From Asparagopsis taxiformis (Eukaryota > Rhodophyta > Florideophyceae > Bonnemaisoniales > Bonnemaisoniaceae), in the NCBI GenBank assembly GCA_030407315.1, contig JALQPE010002409.1, forward strand, positions 205,575 to 269,574: a stretch of 64,000 bases of DNA. The letters are read 5' to 3'. Made by a program: the position numbers and the translations under genes. The notes beneath the pieces are model-generated. The model was given only the letters and a program-made list of their open reading frames with translations. It had not been told where the DNA came from and searched no databases. Shown here piece after piece: positions 20,452-31,073 of the stretch. Numbering within the stretch: the first letter of the stretch is position 1; each line of letters opens with the position of its first letter.

Positions 20452-21318
20452 CTATGCAACTCGAAGCAACTCTTTGTTTAGAGATGACATGATACTTGGC
20501 CATTCTCTTCGGTCATGCAATGTGTAGCATTCATCGTATGGTATGTCGAATCCTTCCCTCTGAAGAAACCGGCAATGCCACTTCAGAGATAAGCTATCCC
20601 AATTTTTATACTTGTCAAATACGAATCTTGATATCGCGTTTTGGTCATTGTTGTTGGCAAAGTACTGCTCTCCTTTCATTTCTTCATAATCAAGGTCCGG
20701 TAGAGCCCGAATAAATAAAAGGCCTGAATTCAACGGTGTGTAGTACTTATGGCTCGACCTGTTGAAATGCCCGTATTCTGCCAAGACATCATGAACACGA
20801 GATCTGACGTGCATGTAGTCAAGAAACTCTTCTTTCAGAATAATGAGATCGTTATCTAAGAAAAGCAGCTCACCCTTTTCTGGAATCTTCTCCGTCATAA
20901 AATGAAGCTTCTCGCACAATGGACAGTCCTTTTGGTCCGGATCTGGACATGAGCAATTCTTCTTTACAAACTTGATACATTCGCACACCGAACAATACCG
21001 TCGAGAAAGATCGTCTGTATATATTTGGAAGTGGTGCCTTGTTCTCGAAATCATGGCGCAGTTGTGTTCAATAAAATCGTGATCTACTGTTTGGTTGAAA
21101 GAAAGAGTTACAACCGTGAGATGAGAATGTGTTGTTGGTATATTGCGGAACCTGTGAAACAGTGAATATGCAGAGATGTTGGGAAGCGGAAAAATTACCA
21201 GCAAGAAAGCGCATCCAACAAGGGTAGAAAGTAGAATTGTAGCGGCTGAACCTGCTTTTATCACTACTTTACCCCGTCGGGGTGCCTTGACAGTGGAAAC
21301 GACCGCCGGTAAGGGCAT
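20452..21318 (-). CDS. Type II membrane glycosyltransferase-like protein (DND motif)
   Basis: 288 residues. A basic N-terminus (residues 1-22) precedes one membrane span (24-46), giving a type II topology as in Golgi transferases. The lumenal part has GELLFLDNDLIIL (DND at 155-157, in DxD position), then YTPLNSGLLFIRALPDLDY, NNDQNAISRF and a C-terminal WHCRFL plus CYTLHDRREWPSIM. This order (DxD, NSG, DQN, late His) is that of GT-A fold transferases. A cysteine cluster (108-135: CSVCEC, CSCPDPDQKDCPLC) before the DxD is an insertion I do not recognise. Donor and acceptor unknown. Confidence 0.65.
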   Translation of the reverse strand: MPLPAVVSTVKAPRRGKVVIKAGSAATILLSTLVGCAFLLVIFPLPNISAYSLFHRFRNIPTTHSHLTVVTLSFNQTVDHDFIEHNCAMISRTRHHFQIYTDDLSRRYCSVCECIKFVKKNCSCPDPDQKDCPLCEKLHFMTEKIPEKGELLFLDNDLIILKEEFLDYMHVRSRVHDVLAEYGHFNRSSHKYYTPLNSGLLFIRALPDLDYEEMKGEQYFANNNDQNAISRFVFDKYKNWDSLSLKWHCRFLQREGFDIPYDECYTLHDRREWPSIMSSLNKELLRVA

Positions 21319-22453
21319 GATGGCTGAAAATAATAGAATCGATTCGCTTGGAAAATCCCAAGGTTGGTGATGGCATTATGCTCTATGGTCTAAATTGCTG
21401 GCTACTTGAATATAAGGAACTTCCGTCGGTACCCGTGACAGTGAGATGATGGACACTTTGAGAAACTATCGCCGACGTCATCAAATTCGACAGACGAGAC
21501 ACTGTTGCGTGAATCGTAACGGAAACAGTCGATCATTCGACAGGATACAAGAAGTAGTGACGAACAGTTTGATTTTTGTGCTGATTTATCGCTTAATGGT
21601 AGAAGTATATTTTGGGGTAATGTACTCGTACGTTATTACGACCGTTGCGGTCATAGGGGCAGGCTGATGAGGATGAACTTCTGATGAGAATGGAGTCTAC
21701 TTTGCGCATTTCTCGTCAAGGAATAATCGGTCGTAACGACTTGAATATACATTTCTTCAAAGCAACGTTTGATAACTTCCTTACGTGGGCGTCATACAAT
21801 ATATAATCATGTATTATGACTTTGCGACATGTTGTGAGTCTTCACGAATGGTTTCCTGTACCCACGTCATCACTTTGCCAATGGGCATTTAGCAAACGGA
21901 GTATCGTACCACCTCTGCGGTATCACGAGACATTGCATCATGAGTGTCCATGGCGCGATGTGCTGACCTAATTTACTGGCATATTGTGATAGTCACAATG
22001 TGCATGGATCAATTTAATCGCAAAATCAACTACACATGAACCGCTTGAAAGTACGGATTCTACTGTCTTTCCACAATCGAATCTTGTTATTCTGATATCG
22101 CTTCGCGAGAATTGAGCATGCGTGCAGAAAAAGTGTACTTTCTACTCCAAAGATTACAGCATATATCGTCCTCCGATGTAGTAGGTTTCCAATATCCAGC
22201 GATTGTGTGCTATACTCCAAAGTCCCGCGAGCTAACAACTTCGGGCGATTTCGCTATTAGAATAGTGCATGTAACCATATAAGATTCTAAAGGTTACAAC
22301 GCCGACGGAAAGAAGATATTTTGGGAAATATTAGCTCATAATTATGTTTTTCAACCAACCGATGAGTTTCAACCAATCGAATATCGGATCAATTCTCTTC
22401 CACGAGCACTATTCCAAACCAGACTCATCACCAACTCCATCAATCTGCAGCAA
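21319..22453. other. Intergenic, 1.1 kb, no gene seen
   Basis: AT-richer than its neighbours. Small ORFs on both strands lack protein-like composition. It should contain the divergent promoters of the glycosyltransferase and uS10 genes. Confidence 0.45.
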
Positions 22454-22942
22454 ATGTCAAAGGCAAAACCATATCCGCTCGACCGCGTATCCCGACGAAT
22501 ATACTACAAGTTCCAAACTCATGACGTGAAGCTCTATCTCTTCGAGGATATAGTTCGTCGCGCGCGCGCCGCAGTAACGCATGCCGGCGGAAATCTCCTC
22601 GGCGGTGTTGCCTCACCCCCAAAGCACATCAAAAGATGGTGTGTCAATCGATCGCCGCACGTCAACAAAACCTCTCGTGAACACTTTTGGATGGTCACAC
22701 ACCGTCGAATATTCAGGTGGGACGCTTCGCCCGAGGTCCCGCGTGAAGCTCCGCGCGAAATTGTAGCCATGCTCCCGCCCACCATCGCTGCTAGAATCAC
22801 CGAAGATTTCCCAGCTCTCATGAAGCTCCGCGATGTCTGGGATACTATGCACAAGAGCGATCATCCAGGAGCAGGTCTTTCTGGTCTCACCCTAGAAGAC
22901 ACACCATTGGCGACTGCGCAGAAAAAGAGTTTGCAGTCCTGA
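22454..22942 (+). CDS. Mitochondrial ribosomal protein uS10
   Basis: 162 residues. The S10 core is at about 20-85: VKLYLFEDIVRRARAAVTHA, GGVASPPKHIKRWCVNRS, SPHVNKTSREHFWMVTHRR; the RSPHVxKxSREQF block is the family signature. In uS10 this loop sits in the 30S head near the 3' domain of the small-subunit rRNA. The protein is longer than bacterial S10 (about 103) with a C-terminal extension (95-162) as in mitochondrial forms. There is no strong N-terminal presequence, though the first 20 residues are basic. A mitochondrial rather than plastid assignment is inferred, since red algal plastids usually encode their own rps10. Confidence 0.85.
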   Translation: MSKAKPYPLDRVSRRIYYKFQTHDVKLYLFEDIVRRARAAVTHAGGNLLGGVASPPKHIKRWCVNRSPHVNKTSREHFWMVTHRRIFRWDASPEVPREAPREIVAMLPPTIAARITEDFPALMKLRDVWDTMHKSDHPGAGLSGLTLEDTPLATAQKKSLQS

Positions 22943-23412
22943 CCATCATTTGTTACAGCGACAAGGCTTCGAGGTAAAAGCTCGCAGAAGTCTGTTAGCT
23001 CGACCTCCATGCACATTTTTTTGGTTCCATGTGAGTGTCTCTGGTGGATAGCAAGTCAAATAGTCTACTGCACCATTCGTGCGCTTCATAGAAGTTCTTT
23101 TTTCTTTGATCCGTAGAGAGACAATTTATGTGCATATGTAAATGAATCTGCCGTCAATTCTAACAACATTCAGGATGAATACCTTTCTGAGGTCTCCTTT
23201 CTCGCTTATCAAACAATTCACCTCAAAGAAACTCGACAGGTAACAATCTCGAAAGGAACAAAATTCTGATCATTACACTTGCATTGAACTTTCTGACCAC
23301 ATATCGTACAACACACACCAATCAGGATACCAAGAAAACATACGTTAGCGTATAACAATTTGCCGTTCACGACAAAATAAGTTTTACCTATCTACCTATG
23401 TTCGTATTCTTT
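22943..23412. other. Convergent intergenic spacer
   Basis: Lies between the uS10 and WD-repeat stops. AT-rich, no gene seen; should carry both 3' ends. Confidence 0.45.
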
Positions 23413-25014
23413 CTAAACCATATACACGGCTAAAAAGCTCTTCGTCGATAGACCATCTGACACGATCAGAGCAGAATTGTCAAACGTCCATGCAATCTTC
23501 CTCGCCAAGAAGGGTATATGTTTCTTCTTGTCAGGCTGTACACGTATCGCTGCAGCCCCTGTTCTTTTCCATAAATATACGTGCTCTCCACCAGTTGCGA
23601 TTGCTAGTTGAACTTCAACCTCTTCACCAGTTCTATGTTCTGATTCCTCGCAGCTTTCCTTTCGTTTGCTCCACCGCAGACATCGAACATCTTCCTCCAG
23701 AATTAATACGGCCGACAGTTGCAAATCTTTTACGTTCCAGATAAACACTACGTTTGATGATCTGTCCGATCGACTCGCAACGTAGTTGCCATCTGATGAA
23801 AAGGTTGCAGTACCTACTCCAAATGGTGTTGAACCAGGTGCACAGACACTTCGTACACGCTTGGTGATCTCAATCTCTTCTTTGCTGTCCCGAATTTCAA
23901 AATAACTGGTGCGATCGCAAACTCCAGACCTATCTTTCTTTCGCCCAACACTGCGCGAGTTGCAGTTGTCAATTTGCTGATAGTTGTTTTGAACGCTAGA
24001 GTTTTCATCCTCATCCACGCTTCGGGCCAGAGGTATCAACTTTGTTCTCTCACGAAATATGACTGGAGGAACTTGTTCGTTAATTTTGGGTTTGGTATGA
24101 CCAAACGATGTAGCCAGACACCACCGCGTTGTATTAATGATTCTTAGATTTCCATCATAGCCACCAATAGCAATCATGCTACCGTTGGCATTGACTGTGA
24201 CGCACTTTATACCAAGACCAGTGCATGGTACCCCTTCTTGAAGCGCTGCAACAAAAGCTGCGTTATTATTGATCTCTGATTCTGAGTCTTGCATCCAAGC
24301 AATATCTCGCATCCCATCATTTCCTCTAGCTGTTACGATTCCACTCAATGATATGACTGCAACTGCACCGCAATTAAGCATGTCCGCTGGACCTCCCCAT
24401 ATCAAAATTCCTCTACCTTCGGGAAGCCATTTCAGACCCGCCAAGTTTGATATTCCTGCTAGTTTCGGGGCACCTGATACAGACATCATCACGTGCCCAG
24501 TGTCCAGTGATAGGACACAGATCCCATCCGTAGCATCTTTCCGTATTGCAACAGCTATGAATTGACCACAAGGGGACCATGAATAGTATGAAGTGCCCGG
24601 CATTTCCTTCACAAACGGTAGAACAGCTAGGACGACCGCACTTTCGACGGAATATATAGAAAGACCAAGTCCATGCTCGCTGGCCACAAACAGTTGACCA
24701 CGCTTTGAGAGCGCAATACCGGAAATAGCAATTGGGCTGTCATGCAAATCGGCTACGACTGTACCAGTCTCGGCTTCGACAACCACCACACAATTGCATC
24801 GCTCCGAGGCTGCGGCAACCAGCTCACTTCCTGTAGAAGACTGACCCCATGTTATTGCAGTTAGTATATCAGCAGTTGTTATTGAGTGCAGCAGAGACAT
24901 GGTCGCGACGTCGAAAATTTCCAGACAATTTCCATTTGCAGCAGCCACCGACGCGGAAACAGGGGACACTGACATCAACGCTCTGGTCATTGGTACTGGA
25001 TTTGAGTGCTCCAT
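23413..25014 (-). CDS. WRAP73/WDR8-family WD40-repeat protein
   Basis: 533 residues from the only in-frame ATG near the start (25014). It aligns by eye with human WRAP73 over its length: LEIFDVATMSLLHSI, SYYSWSPCGQFIAVA, LAGLKWLPEGRGILIWG, GIKCVTVNANGSMIAIGGYDG, then LRIINTTRWCLATSFGHTKP, and late GVGTATFSSDGNYVASRSD and LAIATGGEHVYLWKRTG. The Phe-Gly-His after the central repeat is characteristic of this family. WRAP73 works with SSX2IP/Msd1-type partners at centrosomes and spindle poles. An Arg/Lys/Ser-rich insert (about 340-385) separates the two propeller halves. If the host is a red alga, which lacks centrioles, the role would be at acentriolar spindle poles. Confidence 0.82.
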   Translation of the reverse strand: MEHSNPVPMTRALMSVSPVSASVAAANGNCLEIFDVATMSLLHSITTADILTAITWGQSSTGSELVAAASERCNCVVVVEAETGTVVADLHDSPIAISGIALSKRGQLFVASEHGLGLSIYSVESAVVLAVLPFVKEMPGTSYYSWSPCGQFIAVAIRKDATDGICVLSLDTGHVMMSVSGAPKLAGISNLAGLKWLPEGRGILIWGGPADMLNCGAVAVISLSGIVTARGNDGMRDIAWMQDSESEINNNAAFVAALQEGVPCTGLGIKCVTVNANGSMIAIGGYDGNLRIINTTRWCLATSFGHTKPKINEQVPPVIFRERTKLIPLARSVDEDENSSVQNNYQQIDNCNSRSVGRKKDRSGVCDRTSYFEIRDSKEEIEITKRVRSVCAPGSTPFGVGTATFSSDGNYVASRSDRSSNVVFIWNVKDLQLSAVLILEEDVRCLRWSKRKESCEESEHRTGEEVEVQLAIATGGEHVYLWKRTGAAAIRVQPDKKKHIPFLARKIAWTFDNSALIVSDGLSTKSFLAVYMV

Positions 25015-25686
25015 GATAAATTTTGGCGAGAGCAGGAAAGCGCTGCCTGCTTTCTTCGAGAGGAACAACCGTAAGAGTTATGTTAACAGCGGAAGGAGAT
25101 AATAGTGGTCTTGTTCAGCCAAGATGGGTTCATTAGTATTTGAAAACAATAAATTATTGTGATTTCAAATTTGAAACAAGGCCGGGCCGCGGCCCAAATC
25201 GTGGACCGCAGACTACCCGAATGGGTACATGGTGGTCCATCGTTCACACGTCGCGAGTTCCACCTACGCAAAGTAGAACTCAAGACAAAAAGGTTTCATA
25301 CACAGGATGCAAGGAAATAAGAGGAATCGCGCGTTGGATAAATTGTACTGACGCGACTATCGTATCGTCGAACAAGTTGGTAGATCATTGGATAGAGTTG
25401 AGTCTCACCGCAAGGTATGGTCAGAGGTGGTTGAAAGTAAGCGACATTACGTGTGCAAAGCAGGAAAACGAGTGGAGTTGAAAAAATAGTCATGACACTA
25501 AAAATTGTTGAAACTGATATTCTGTGCAGCTTGGCATACGGCGTGTTGTGTAGTGTAAACAATATAAGCCATTTCTCAACAAGGGGCAAGGCGTATACCA
25601 CACAGCAATCACCGACTCCCAGTCGCCGACTTGCGTCAACATTACGTCTGCAGCTCTCATGCGCTAGCCCTACGCCGCATGCTGGA
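25015..25686. other. Divergent promoter region, WRAP73 and sirtuin genes
   Basis: No gene seen. The sirtuin frame stays open upstream to a GTG at 25453, but no ATG precedes 25687 in that frame and the sequence is not conserved-looking. Confidence 0.45.
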
Positions 25687-27093
25687 ATGAGCGCACCGAG
25701 CGCGCGTCCTGATTCGCTCTCCGAGTCCAGACGGAAACGGGCACGTCTGGATACTTCGTCGTCATCGTCATCCTCCCTGGATGGCGACGTTGTACCGCCT
25801 GCAAATGCGTGCTACACGGCGGCAAACAGCAAAATGTCCGGCCAGCGTTCATCGTCTTCTCCACAACGCGATACAGACGATGATTCTGATACAGATGATA
25901 CGTTCTTCGCCTTCTACTCTGCTCTATGCGCGGATGTAGCATCTGGGAAGAGTGTGGTGCGTGCAGTAGAAAATCTTTTCGACGATATGACTGATGAATG
26001 TGTACCCTCTGTGAACAGGGCACGTATGCGCCAACTCAATGCAGCTGCGCCCGTTCTTTCGGCAATTTCGGCATCACCAGCACTCAAGGACGATCTTCGT
26101 ACTGTGGCGCGCATGTGTCAAACGGTGTACGAATTGATAGAGGACGAAATAGAAATGCTACGATCGCCGCGGACAAGACTGAACCTGAACATTAGTAACA
26201 TTGGCGATATCGCGAAAATGATACAAGAAGCGAAGAATATTGTGGTGTTGAGCGGCGCGGGGGTCTCAGTTTCGTGCGGCATCCCTGATTTTCGTTCAAA
26301 GGGCGGACTCTATGATATTGTGCTCGAACGGTTTGGTCTGTCAGACCCGCAGGCTATTTTTGATTTGGAGGAATTTATGCTCGATCCAAAACTGTTCTAC
26401 TCTTTCGCGAAAGAAGTTATGCCCAGTAAGGACCTGCGGCCTTCTCCGACGCATGACTTTATAGCCGAACTGGGAAGAAAGGGCAAGTTATTGCGCAACT
26501 ATTCGCAAAATATTGATGGTCTGGAGCGTCGGGCGGGCGTTGCAGAGGAAAAGGTTGTGTTGTGCCACGGGTCGTTCCTTACAGCTACGTGCATGCGAAA
26601 GAGTTGTCGTTCGAAAATACAGGGTTCTGAAATTGCGAGCGAGGTTGTAGCTGGACGAGTGCCGTTATGTCGTGAGTGTGGCAGTGGTAGTAGCAGCGGC
26701 AACGACAGAGTTTGTGGAGGAGATATCGATGTGGAAAGTATGGGCGTGCTGAAACCGGATATTATATTTTTCGGGGAAAGTCTACCTCGAAGCGTGAGTG
26801 AAAATTTGGAGAAGGATGTCGCACGAGCCGATTTGTTGCTGGTGTTGGGAACGAGTCTACAAGTGGCACCGGTTGCGAAAATCCCACAATACTTCAAGGA
26901 AGGTGTACCGCGAATACTTGTGAATCGGGAAATGGTTGGATACGATTTTGATGTCGAGCTGCTCGGCAATTGCGACGCGGTCGTAGAGGAGCTGCGAAAG
27001 GCGTTGGGATGGGAGGAGGGAGATGCGGGTGGAATTGCGTTTCGAGCGCCGCGTCGCTTCCTGTTCGATGGCGCGATACAACCGTCCACGTAG
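25687..27093 (+). CDS. Class I sirtuin, SIRT1/Sir2-like NAD-dependent deacylase
   Basis: 468 residues from ATG 25687. Residues 1-75 are Ser/Asp/Arg-rich and disordered with a basic cluster SRRKRAR, a likely nuclear signal. Residues 170-460 are the catalytic domain: NAD-binding GAGVSVSCGIPDFRSKGGLYD (from 190), NYSQNIDGLER (271-281), catalytic His294 in VLCHGSF, zinc ligands C302, C307, C328, C331, and GVLKPDIIFFGESLP. GVSVSCGIPDFRS and the DPQAIFDLEEF helix match SIRT1/Sir2 most closely, although the first zinc pair has C-x4-C spacing as in SIRT2. A Gly/Ser insert (332-340) lies in the zinc module. It consumes NAD+ to deacylate lysines; histone targets are inferred. Confidence 0.95.
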   Translation: MSAPSARPDSLSESRRKRARLDTSSSSSSSLDGDVVPPANACYTAANSKMSGQRSSSSPQRDTDDDSDTDDTFFAFYSALCADVASGKSVVRAVENLFDDMTDECVPSVNRARMRQLNAAAPVLSAISASPALKDDLRTVARMCQTVYELIEDEIEMLRSPRTRLNLNISNIGDIAKMIQEAKNIVVLSGAGVSVSCGIPDFRSKGGLYDIVLERFGLSDPQAIFDLEEFMLDPKLFYSFAKEVMPSKDLRPSPTHDFIAELGRKGKLLRNYSQNIDGLERRAGVAEEKVVLCHGSFLTATCMRKSCRSKIQGSEIASEVVAGRVPLCRECGSGSSSGNDRVCGGDIDVESMGVLKPDIIFFGESLPRSVSENLEKDVARADLLLVLGTSLQVAPVAKIPQYFKEGVPRILVNREMVGYDFDVELLGNCDAVVEELRKALGWEEGDAGGIAFRAPRRFLFDGAIQPST

Positions 27094-27325
27094 CGAGTGC
27101 GTTGGCTGCAAGCGTCCAACGTCTTGAGATCATGTTGATTTGAATTATAATTTAGTCACGTGATATCATATGTCATTCAACAAATGATTGTGTATGTGAG
27201 CGGCCAATCATATGGTTGCAGATAAAAATAATTCAAATGGCAACATGCTAAGGAGGCATGCAGCCCAAACGAAAAGTGATAATTGGGTGTACTGTATTTA
27301 TAAACGTGTCTGTCTACATCTCAAT

Positions 27326-28171
27326 TTAGATTTCGTCGTGCTGTGAAAACAGTTCTCCGAACACCAGCGTGCCCGGCTTGTCTTCGATCTCAAAGTCAAT
27401 CGCCGCTTCCATCGAGGAACACTCGAGGAACAACGCTTCTGGACCTTTCTTCTCTTCTTCCACCTCTCTCAGTTGTTTGTCACTTGCTATCGACGGCGGC
27501 GAAAGCATCTCTCCAGTTTGCAATACATATTCTGCCTGTAATTCACTCACCGGCGACGGTGGAGCGAGCGCTATAGGCCGTTTCGATGTAGACACATTTT
27601 CCTCATTAAAGCGTTGATGCGATTTCTGATGATGAGCAATGCTACTTCTCCATTTAAATCTCTTACCACAGCCTGGCAGTTTGCATCCATATGGTGTTTC
27701 GTTTGTGTGCTTCCTGGTGTGCACCTTGAGATTATATCTCCTGAGAAACGCCTTGTCACATCCTGGTTCTTTGCACTTGAATCGATTTGGTGTGTTTCTG
27801 CCCGGATCTACACAGTCGGCAGCGATTTTCTCTGCTCTTCTGGCGGCATTCTTTTCTGCGGGAAGATGTGGTCTTCTGTGCGACTTTTTGGAAATGGGAC
27901 TGTAGGAGCGACTGTCCGAAAAGGAGTGCTTCTGCAGCTTGGATGCATTGTGATGCATTGTGTGGCCGAATATAGTGTAGGGCGGGACGTAGGACAGATG
28001 TGAGGTCGAGAGATGATCCTTGGGCGTGAGTTGTGACGATGCGGACGGGGTTTGATGGTTTGCGAGAAGAGTGGCCATGTCCTCCACGGAGAGCGTTTCG
28101 GAGAGCGAAATACTGGCTGATGGTGGGGAAGAGACTGAGAGGGTGAGGTAAGGGAGAGTGGAACGATTCAT
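27326..28171 (-). CDS. Two-finger C2H2 zinc-finger protein, putative transcription factor
   Basis: 281 residues from ATG 28171. The frame extends upstream only to a TTG, so the inner ATG is chosen. Two adjacent fingers: residues 133-155 (C-x4-C-x12-H-x3-H in CKEPGCDKAFLRRYNLKVH) and 163-185 (CKLPGCGKRFKWRSSIAHH), joined by a TNETPYG linker close to the classical TGEKP-type. The CxxPGCxKxF pattern is common in fungal and algal regulators. Residues 95-130 are basic and may be a nuclear signal; 1-60 are Ser/Thr-rich and 190-281 Glu/Ser/Pro-rich, possibly an activation region. Target DNA unknown. Convergent with the sirtuin gene. Confidence 0.85.
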   Translation of the reverse strand: MNRSTLPYLTLSVSSPPSASISLSETLSVEDMATLLANHQTPSASSQLTPKDHLSTSHLSYVPPYTIFGHTMHHNASKLQKHSFSDSRSYSPISKKSHRRPHLPAEKNAARRAEKIAADCVDPGRNTPNRFKCKEPGCDKAFLRRYNLKVHTRKHTNETPYGCKLPGCGKRFKWRSSIAHHQKSHQRFNEENVSTSKRPIALAPPSPVSELQAEYVLQTGEMLSPPSIASDKQLREVEEEKKGPEALFLECSSMEAAIDFEIEDKPGTLVFGELFSQHDEI

Positions 28172-29504
28172 ACTGGGCGGCGTGAAGTGAAAGAAGAAAG
28201 TTAGCTGGGAAGATCGAGAATGCACGGGAGAATCGGTGGGTGCAGGCAGTGTGCGAGGTGAATAAATAGGAAAATGAGCAGTGACGTTGGGGTGTGACGC
28301 AAGGCAAAGTGAACGGAGATGAGATTGTAATAATTGATTGTATTGTTTCAATAATCTTTGGTGGTGCAGAAACTTGGAATTTTCAGCGCAAAGGGCGTCA
28401 ACAACTATCAGTAGACAATCATGACTTGTGCGATTGTGTGGATGTGACCCATTCGCTCGCTGCTACAACTTGTTGCACTTCCAACGGCCGTCAACGACGA
28501 GTGCACAAGTAAGCGCAACTATCATAGTACCTTCACACGTGCACTATGATACTGCACATACACCAGTGCTGCCGTGGCACTTTTGGGACGACGCAATTAA
28601 TTTCCAGTCCAATTATCCAACTGTATGACGTACCCCACTTGCGGCCCCTTCAAGCACACCGCATCCGCCGCTTGAACTGTGCTGTCGTTGGTGGGCAGCC
28701 TGCCCAATTAGGTTTCTAATGACAGCTGACTCCTCTTGATAGCATGTTTCGCTTCGCTTGTACTCGTCCACTGTCGGTGTTGTGCCATTACAGTATCCCC
28801 CCAGATATTTCATTTCCAAATATCTTCACGTCCACACCACTGTCGATTCTTCGCTCGATCCTCTTCTCAATCAATTCATCTTCAACATCCCTGTGCCATA
28901 GCTTCCAACTTCTGTCCGTCCTCCTCTCAAATTCAAAACCACCTTTCCGGGCCCGTTGCGCCAACAAATTGTATTACACACCACCACACTCAGCTTCTCC
29001 AAACACTTACACGCATCGTTCCATGATGCAATTGCCATTGTTGTGCACAACATCCCTAACATCTTGATTGCATCCGACCCATCACTAATGTTTTCCACTC
29101 TTCATCGCGACATGTCCACGTCTTCGCCCCACACACCACCGACACTCAAATTCTATTCATCCCAATTGCACACCGTGTACTCCTACACCAAAATATATAC
29201 CCTTGCTTGCCGTCAACATTCGCTGTATCGAGGTCGCACACCTCATCTCGTTTCTGCTGTGTTGCGTGCCCATGATCAAACATCACAGCATTGTACTCAC
29301 GCTTTCCCGAGCGATACCCCACTGCTCGAACAGACTCTAACTCGTGAACATTCCGCTTGCATTGATTTCGACTCGACTTGAATGCTGACCCATGCAAGTC
29401 ATGCACGTATCCATGTCCCGTGCGTCATCTTCACCGCTGCTCGTATTCAATTGAGTTGGGCTCATGCACCTGTACCCCGTCGAGCGTGACCCATCCGCCC
29501 AACG
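28172..29504. other. Intergenic, 1.3 kb, pyrimidine-rich on the plus strand
   Basis: From about 28730 to 29400 the plus strand is C/T/A-rich with several overlapping open frames whose products are Ser/Thr/Leu/His-rich and unlike a folded protein. It could be a long leader or noncoding RNA for a downstream unit; I see no supportable gene. Confidence 0.35.
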
Positions 29505-29639
29505 ATGAAGGTTACCATGCCGACATCGAGCAAACCCGGATATGTCCTTCCATCTGCCGTTTCGCAGACAGACGAAGATACAGCGACGCCGGTGTTGAAC
29601 AGCGAAAGGTACAATCCGTCACCCCTCCACCGCCGCTGA
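29505..29639 (+). CDS. Possible small ORF, 44 residues (doubtful)
   Basis: ATG at 29505 to TGA at 29637-29639, starting MKVTMPTSSKPGY and ending NPSPLHRR. Composition is more protein-like than its surroundings. An AG|GTAC junction near 29608 would also fit this genome's donor pattern, so it may be a first exon whose partner I cannot find. No homology recognised. Confidence 0.2.
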   Translation: MKVTMPTSSKPGYVLPSAVSQTDEDTATPVLNSERYNPSPLHRR

Positions 29640-29789
29640 CGCGTTTAAAAAAACCCGCTTTGTTAGTTTACAATGGAAGAATGTCTTCTTCATATTTCTT
29701 TCTCGATGGACAAAACGATCAGATACGCTGTCTATGATCTGGTATACTGCCATGAAGGCGATGTGTGCAATTTAAGATAATGTGTCTTT

Positions 29790-31073
29790 TCAATGCGTAT
29801 CAGTATCCATAGAGCCTTGCACCACCCTCTCGTTCCATCGCAAGCACTGACTAACACTCGTGAACCAATCATTGGTGGTATCTTTGCGACTGAATGTTGG
29901 GACAGACCACTCGGAAACACTGACAACAACCTTATCGCCCTTTTTCAATTCCATCCGGTGTCTTCCATCAAAGCTCACCCATGCCGAAGCGCGCGAATCC
30001 TCAGGAACCTTTATCTGCAACGTGACATAGTCTGGGAATAAAACTGGTCTGAATGACAGAGAATGCGGGCATATGGGCGTGAACAGAATGGCTGGAACAT
30101 TGGGATGTACCATACTGCCACCAGAAGATAAAGAATAAGCTGTGGAACCTGTGGGGGTGGCGACAATGAGGCCATCTGCTTGCACTCGGGTTACAGGACA
30201 GTCGTCGCAAAGAACTTCCAAATTGCTCAAATACGGCGCTGGACCTCGGTCAATAACCAATTCATTGAGAACGTGATGCTCCTCTGTGACCGAACATTCC
30301 ACAGTTTCATCATTCAACATATTATCTTCGAAGTTGTAGATGCATGGGGACTTTGTCGCATCTGACGAAGCGGGTTGGCGCTCAATGACGCATTTGAGCC
30401 TCATTCGCATCGTAACGCTATTGTTTTGGCCGTTCAGAACCGCTTCGGTATCTTCTTTGTAGGTTGAAAAGTCAAAAGGAGTGAGGAAACCCATGCTACC
30501 CATGTTGAATGGCATGACCGGTGGAACTGCCGCTGGGAACAAATGACTGATCACATGCAAGATGAGGCCGTCACCTCCAAGACACATGACGAGGTCCACG
30601 TCACAAGCTTCGACAACGGGTCTGGCATCTACCTGGGCAGTAACAGCGGCACTGTCGGTAAGCTTCAACTGGGACATAGTGTCTACAGATATGGGGAATC
30701 GCTTGTTATCGGAGCCAGCACTTGGGCGACGCACAAAAGAATGGTGTGGACGTTTGACGATGGGAACATCTGTATCACAGTGCTTTGCAATTTCTTCAGT
30801 AACGGCTAATGTGACGCCGGGCATCGTTTGCAGAAGAGCAATTAACTTTGGTAGAGCGGCGAGAGCTCGCGCAGAATGCGGGGTAGCGGCTATCAGAACG
30901 AGACGAGGAACATCGTCCCAGGCGATTGATACGCGTCTTCGACGCGGTTTGTTATCGAGTTTGCCCACTTCATTGCGGTGAACGCAGGCGACCTCTGGCT
31001 GACCGTTACGATAGTAATGGGTAACGCGGACATGGTCGCGTCCTGGCGACTGCGAAGAGCTGGAGGATGTCAT
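29790..31073 (-). CDS. NAD kinase (ATP-NAD kinase family)
   Basis: 427 residues, no intron. The catalytic GGDG is at 166-169 (LVMCLGGDGLILHVIS), followed by PPVMPFNMGSMGFLTPF, ELVIDRGPAPYLSNLEV, the NAD-contacting DGLIVATPTGSTAYSLSSGG (300-319), PICPHSLSFRPVLFP, and the C-terminal SFDGRHRMELKKGD. This is the full eukaryotic motif set. The enzyme phosphorylates NAD+ to NADP+ with ATP. The leader (1-50) is Ser/Arg-rich and not clearly a transit peptide, so a cytosolic form is likely. About 430 residues is usual for animal/fungal-type NADK. Divergent from the membrane-protein gene. Confidence 0.96.
   Translation of the reverse strand: MTSSSSSQSPGRDHVRVTHYYRNGQPEVACVHRNEVGKLDNKPRRRRVSIAWDDVPRLVLIAATPHSARALAALPKLIALLQTMPGVTLAVTEEIAKHCDTDVPIVKRPHHSFVRRPSAGSDNKRFPISVDTMSQLKLTDSAAVTAQVDARPVVEACDVDLVMCLGGDGLILHVISHLFPAAVPPVMPFNMGSMGFLTPFDFSTYKEDTEAVLNGQNNSVTMRMRLKCVIERQPASSDATKSPCIYNFEDNMLNDETVECSVTEEHHVLNELVIDRGPAPYLSNLEVLCDDCPVTRVQADGLIVATPTGSTAYSLSSGGSMVHPNVPAILFTPICPHSLSFRPVLFPDYVTLQIKVPEDSRASAWVSFDGRHRMELKKGDKVVVSVSEWSVPTFSRKDTTNDWFTSVSQCLRWNERVVQGSMDTDTH

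Noticed and set aside
26499..27119. Minus-strand ORF of 206 codons over the sirtuin gene
   Set aside because: Antisense shadow; Ser/Pro/Arg-rich, no motif.
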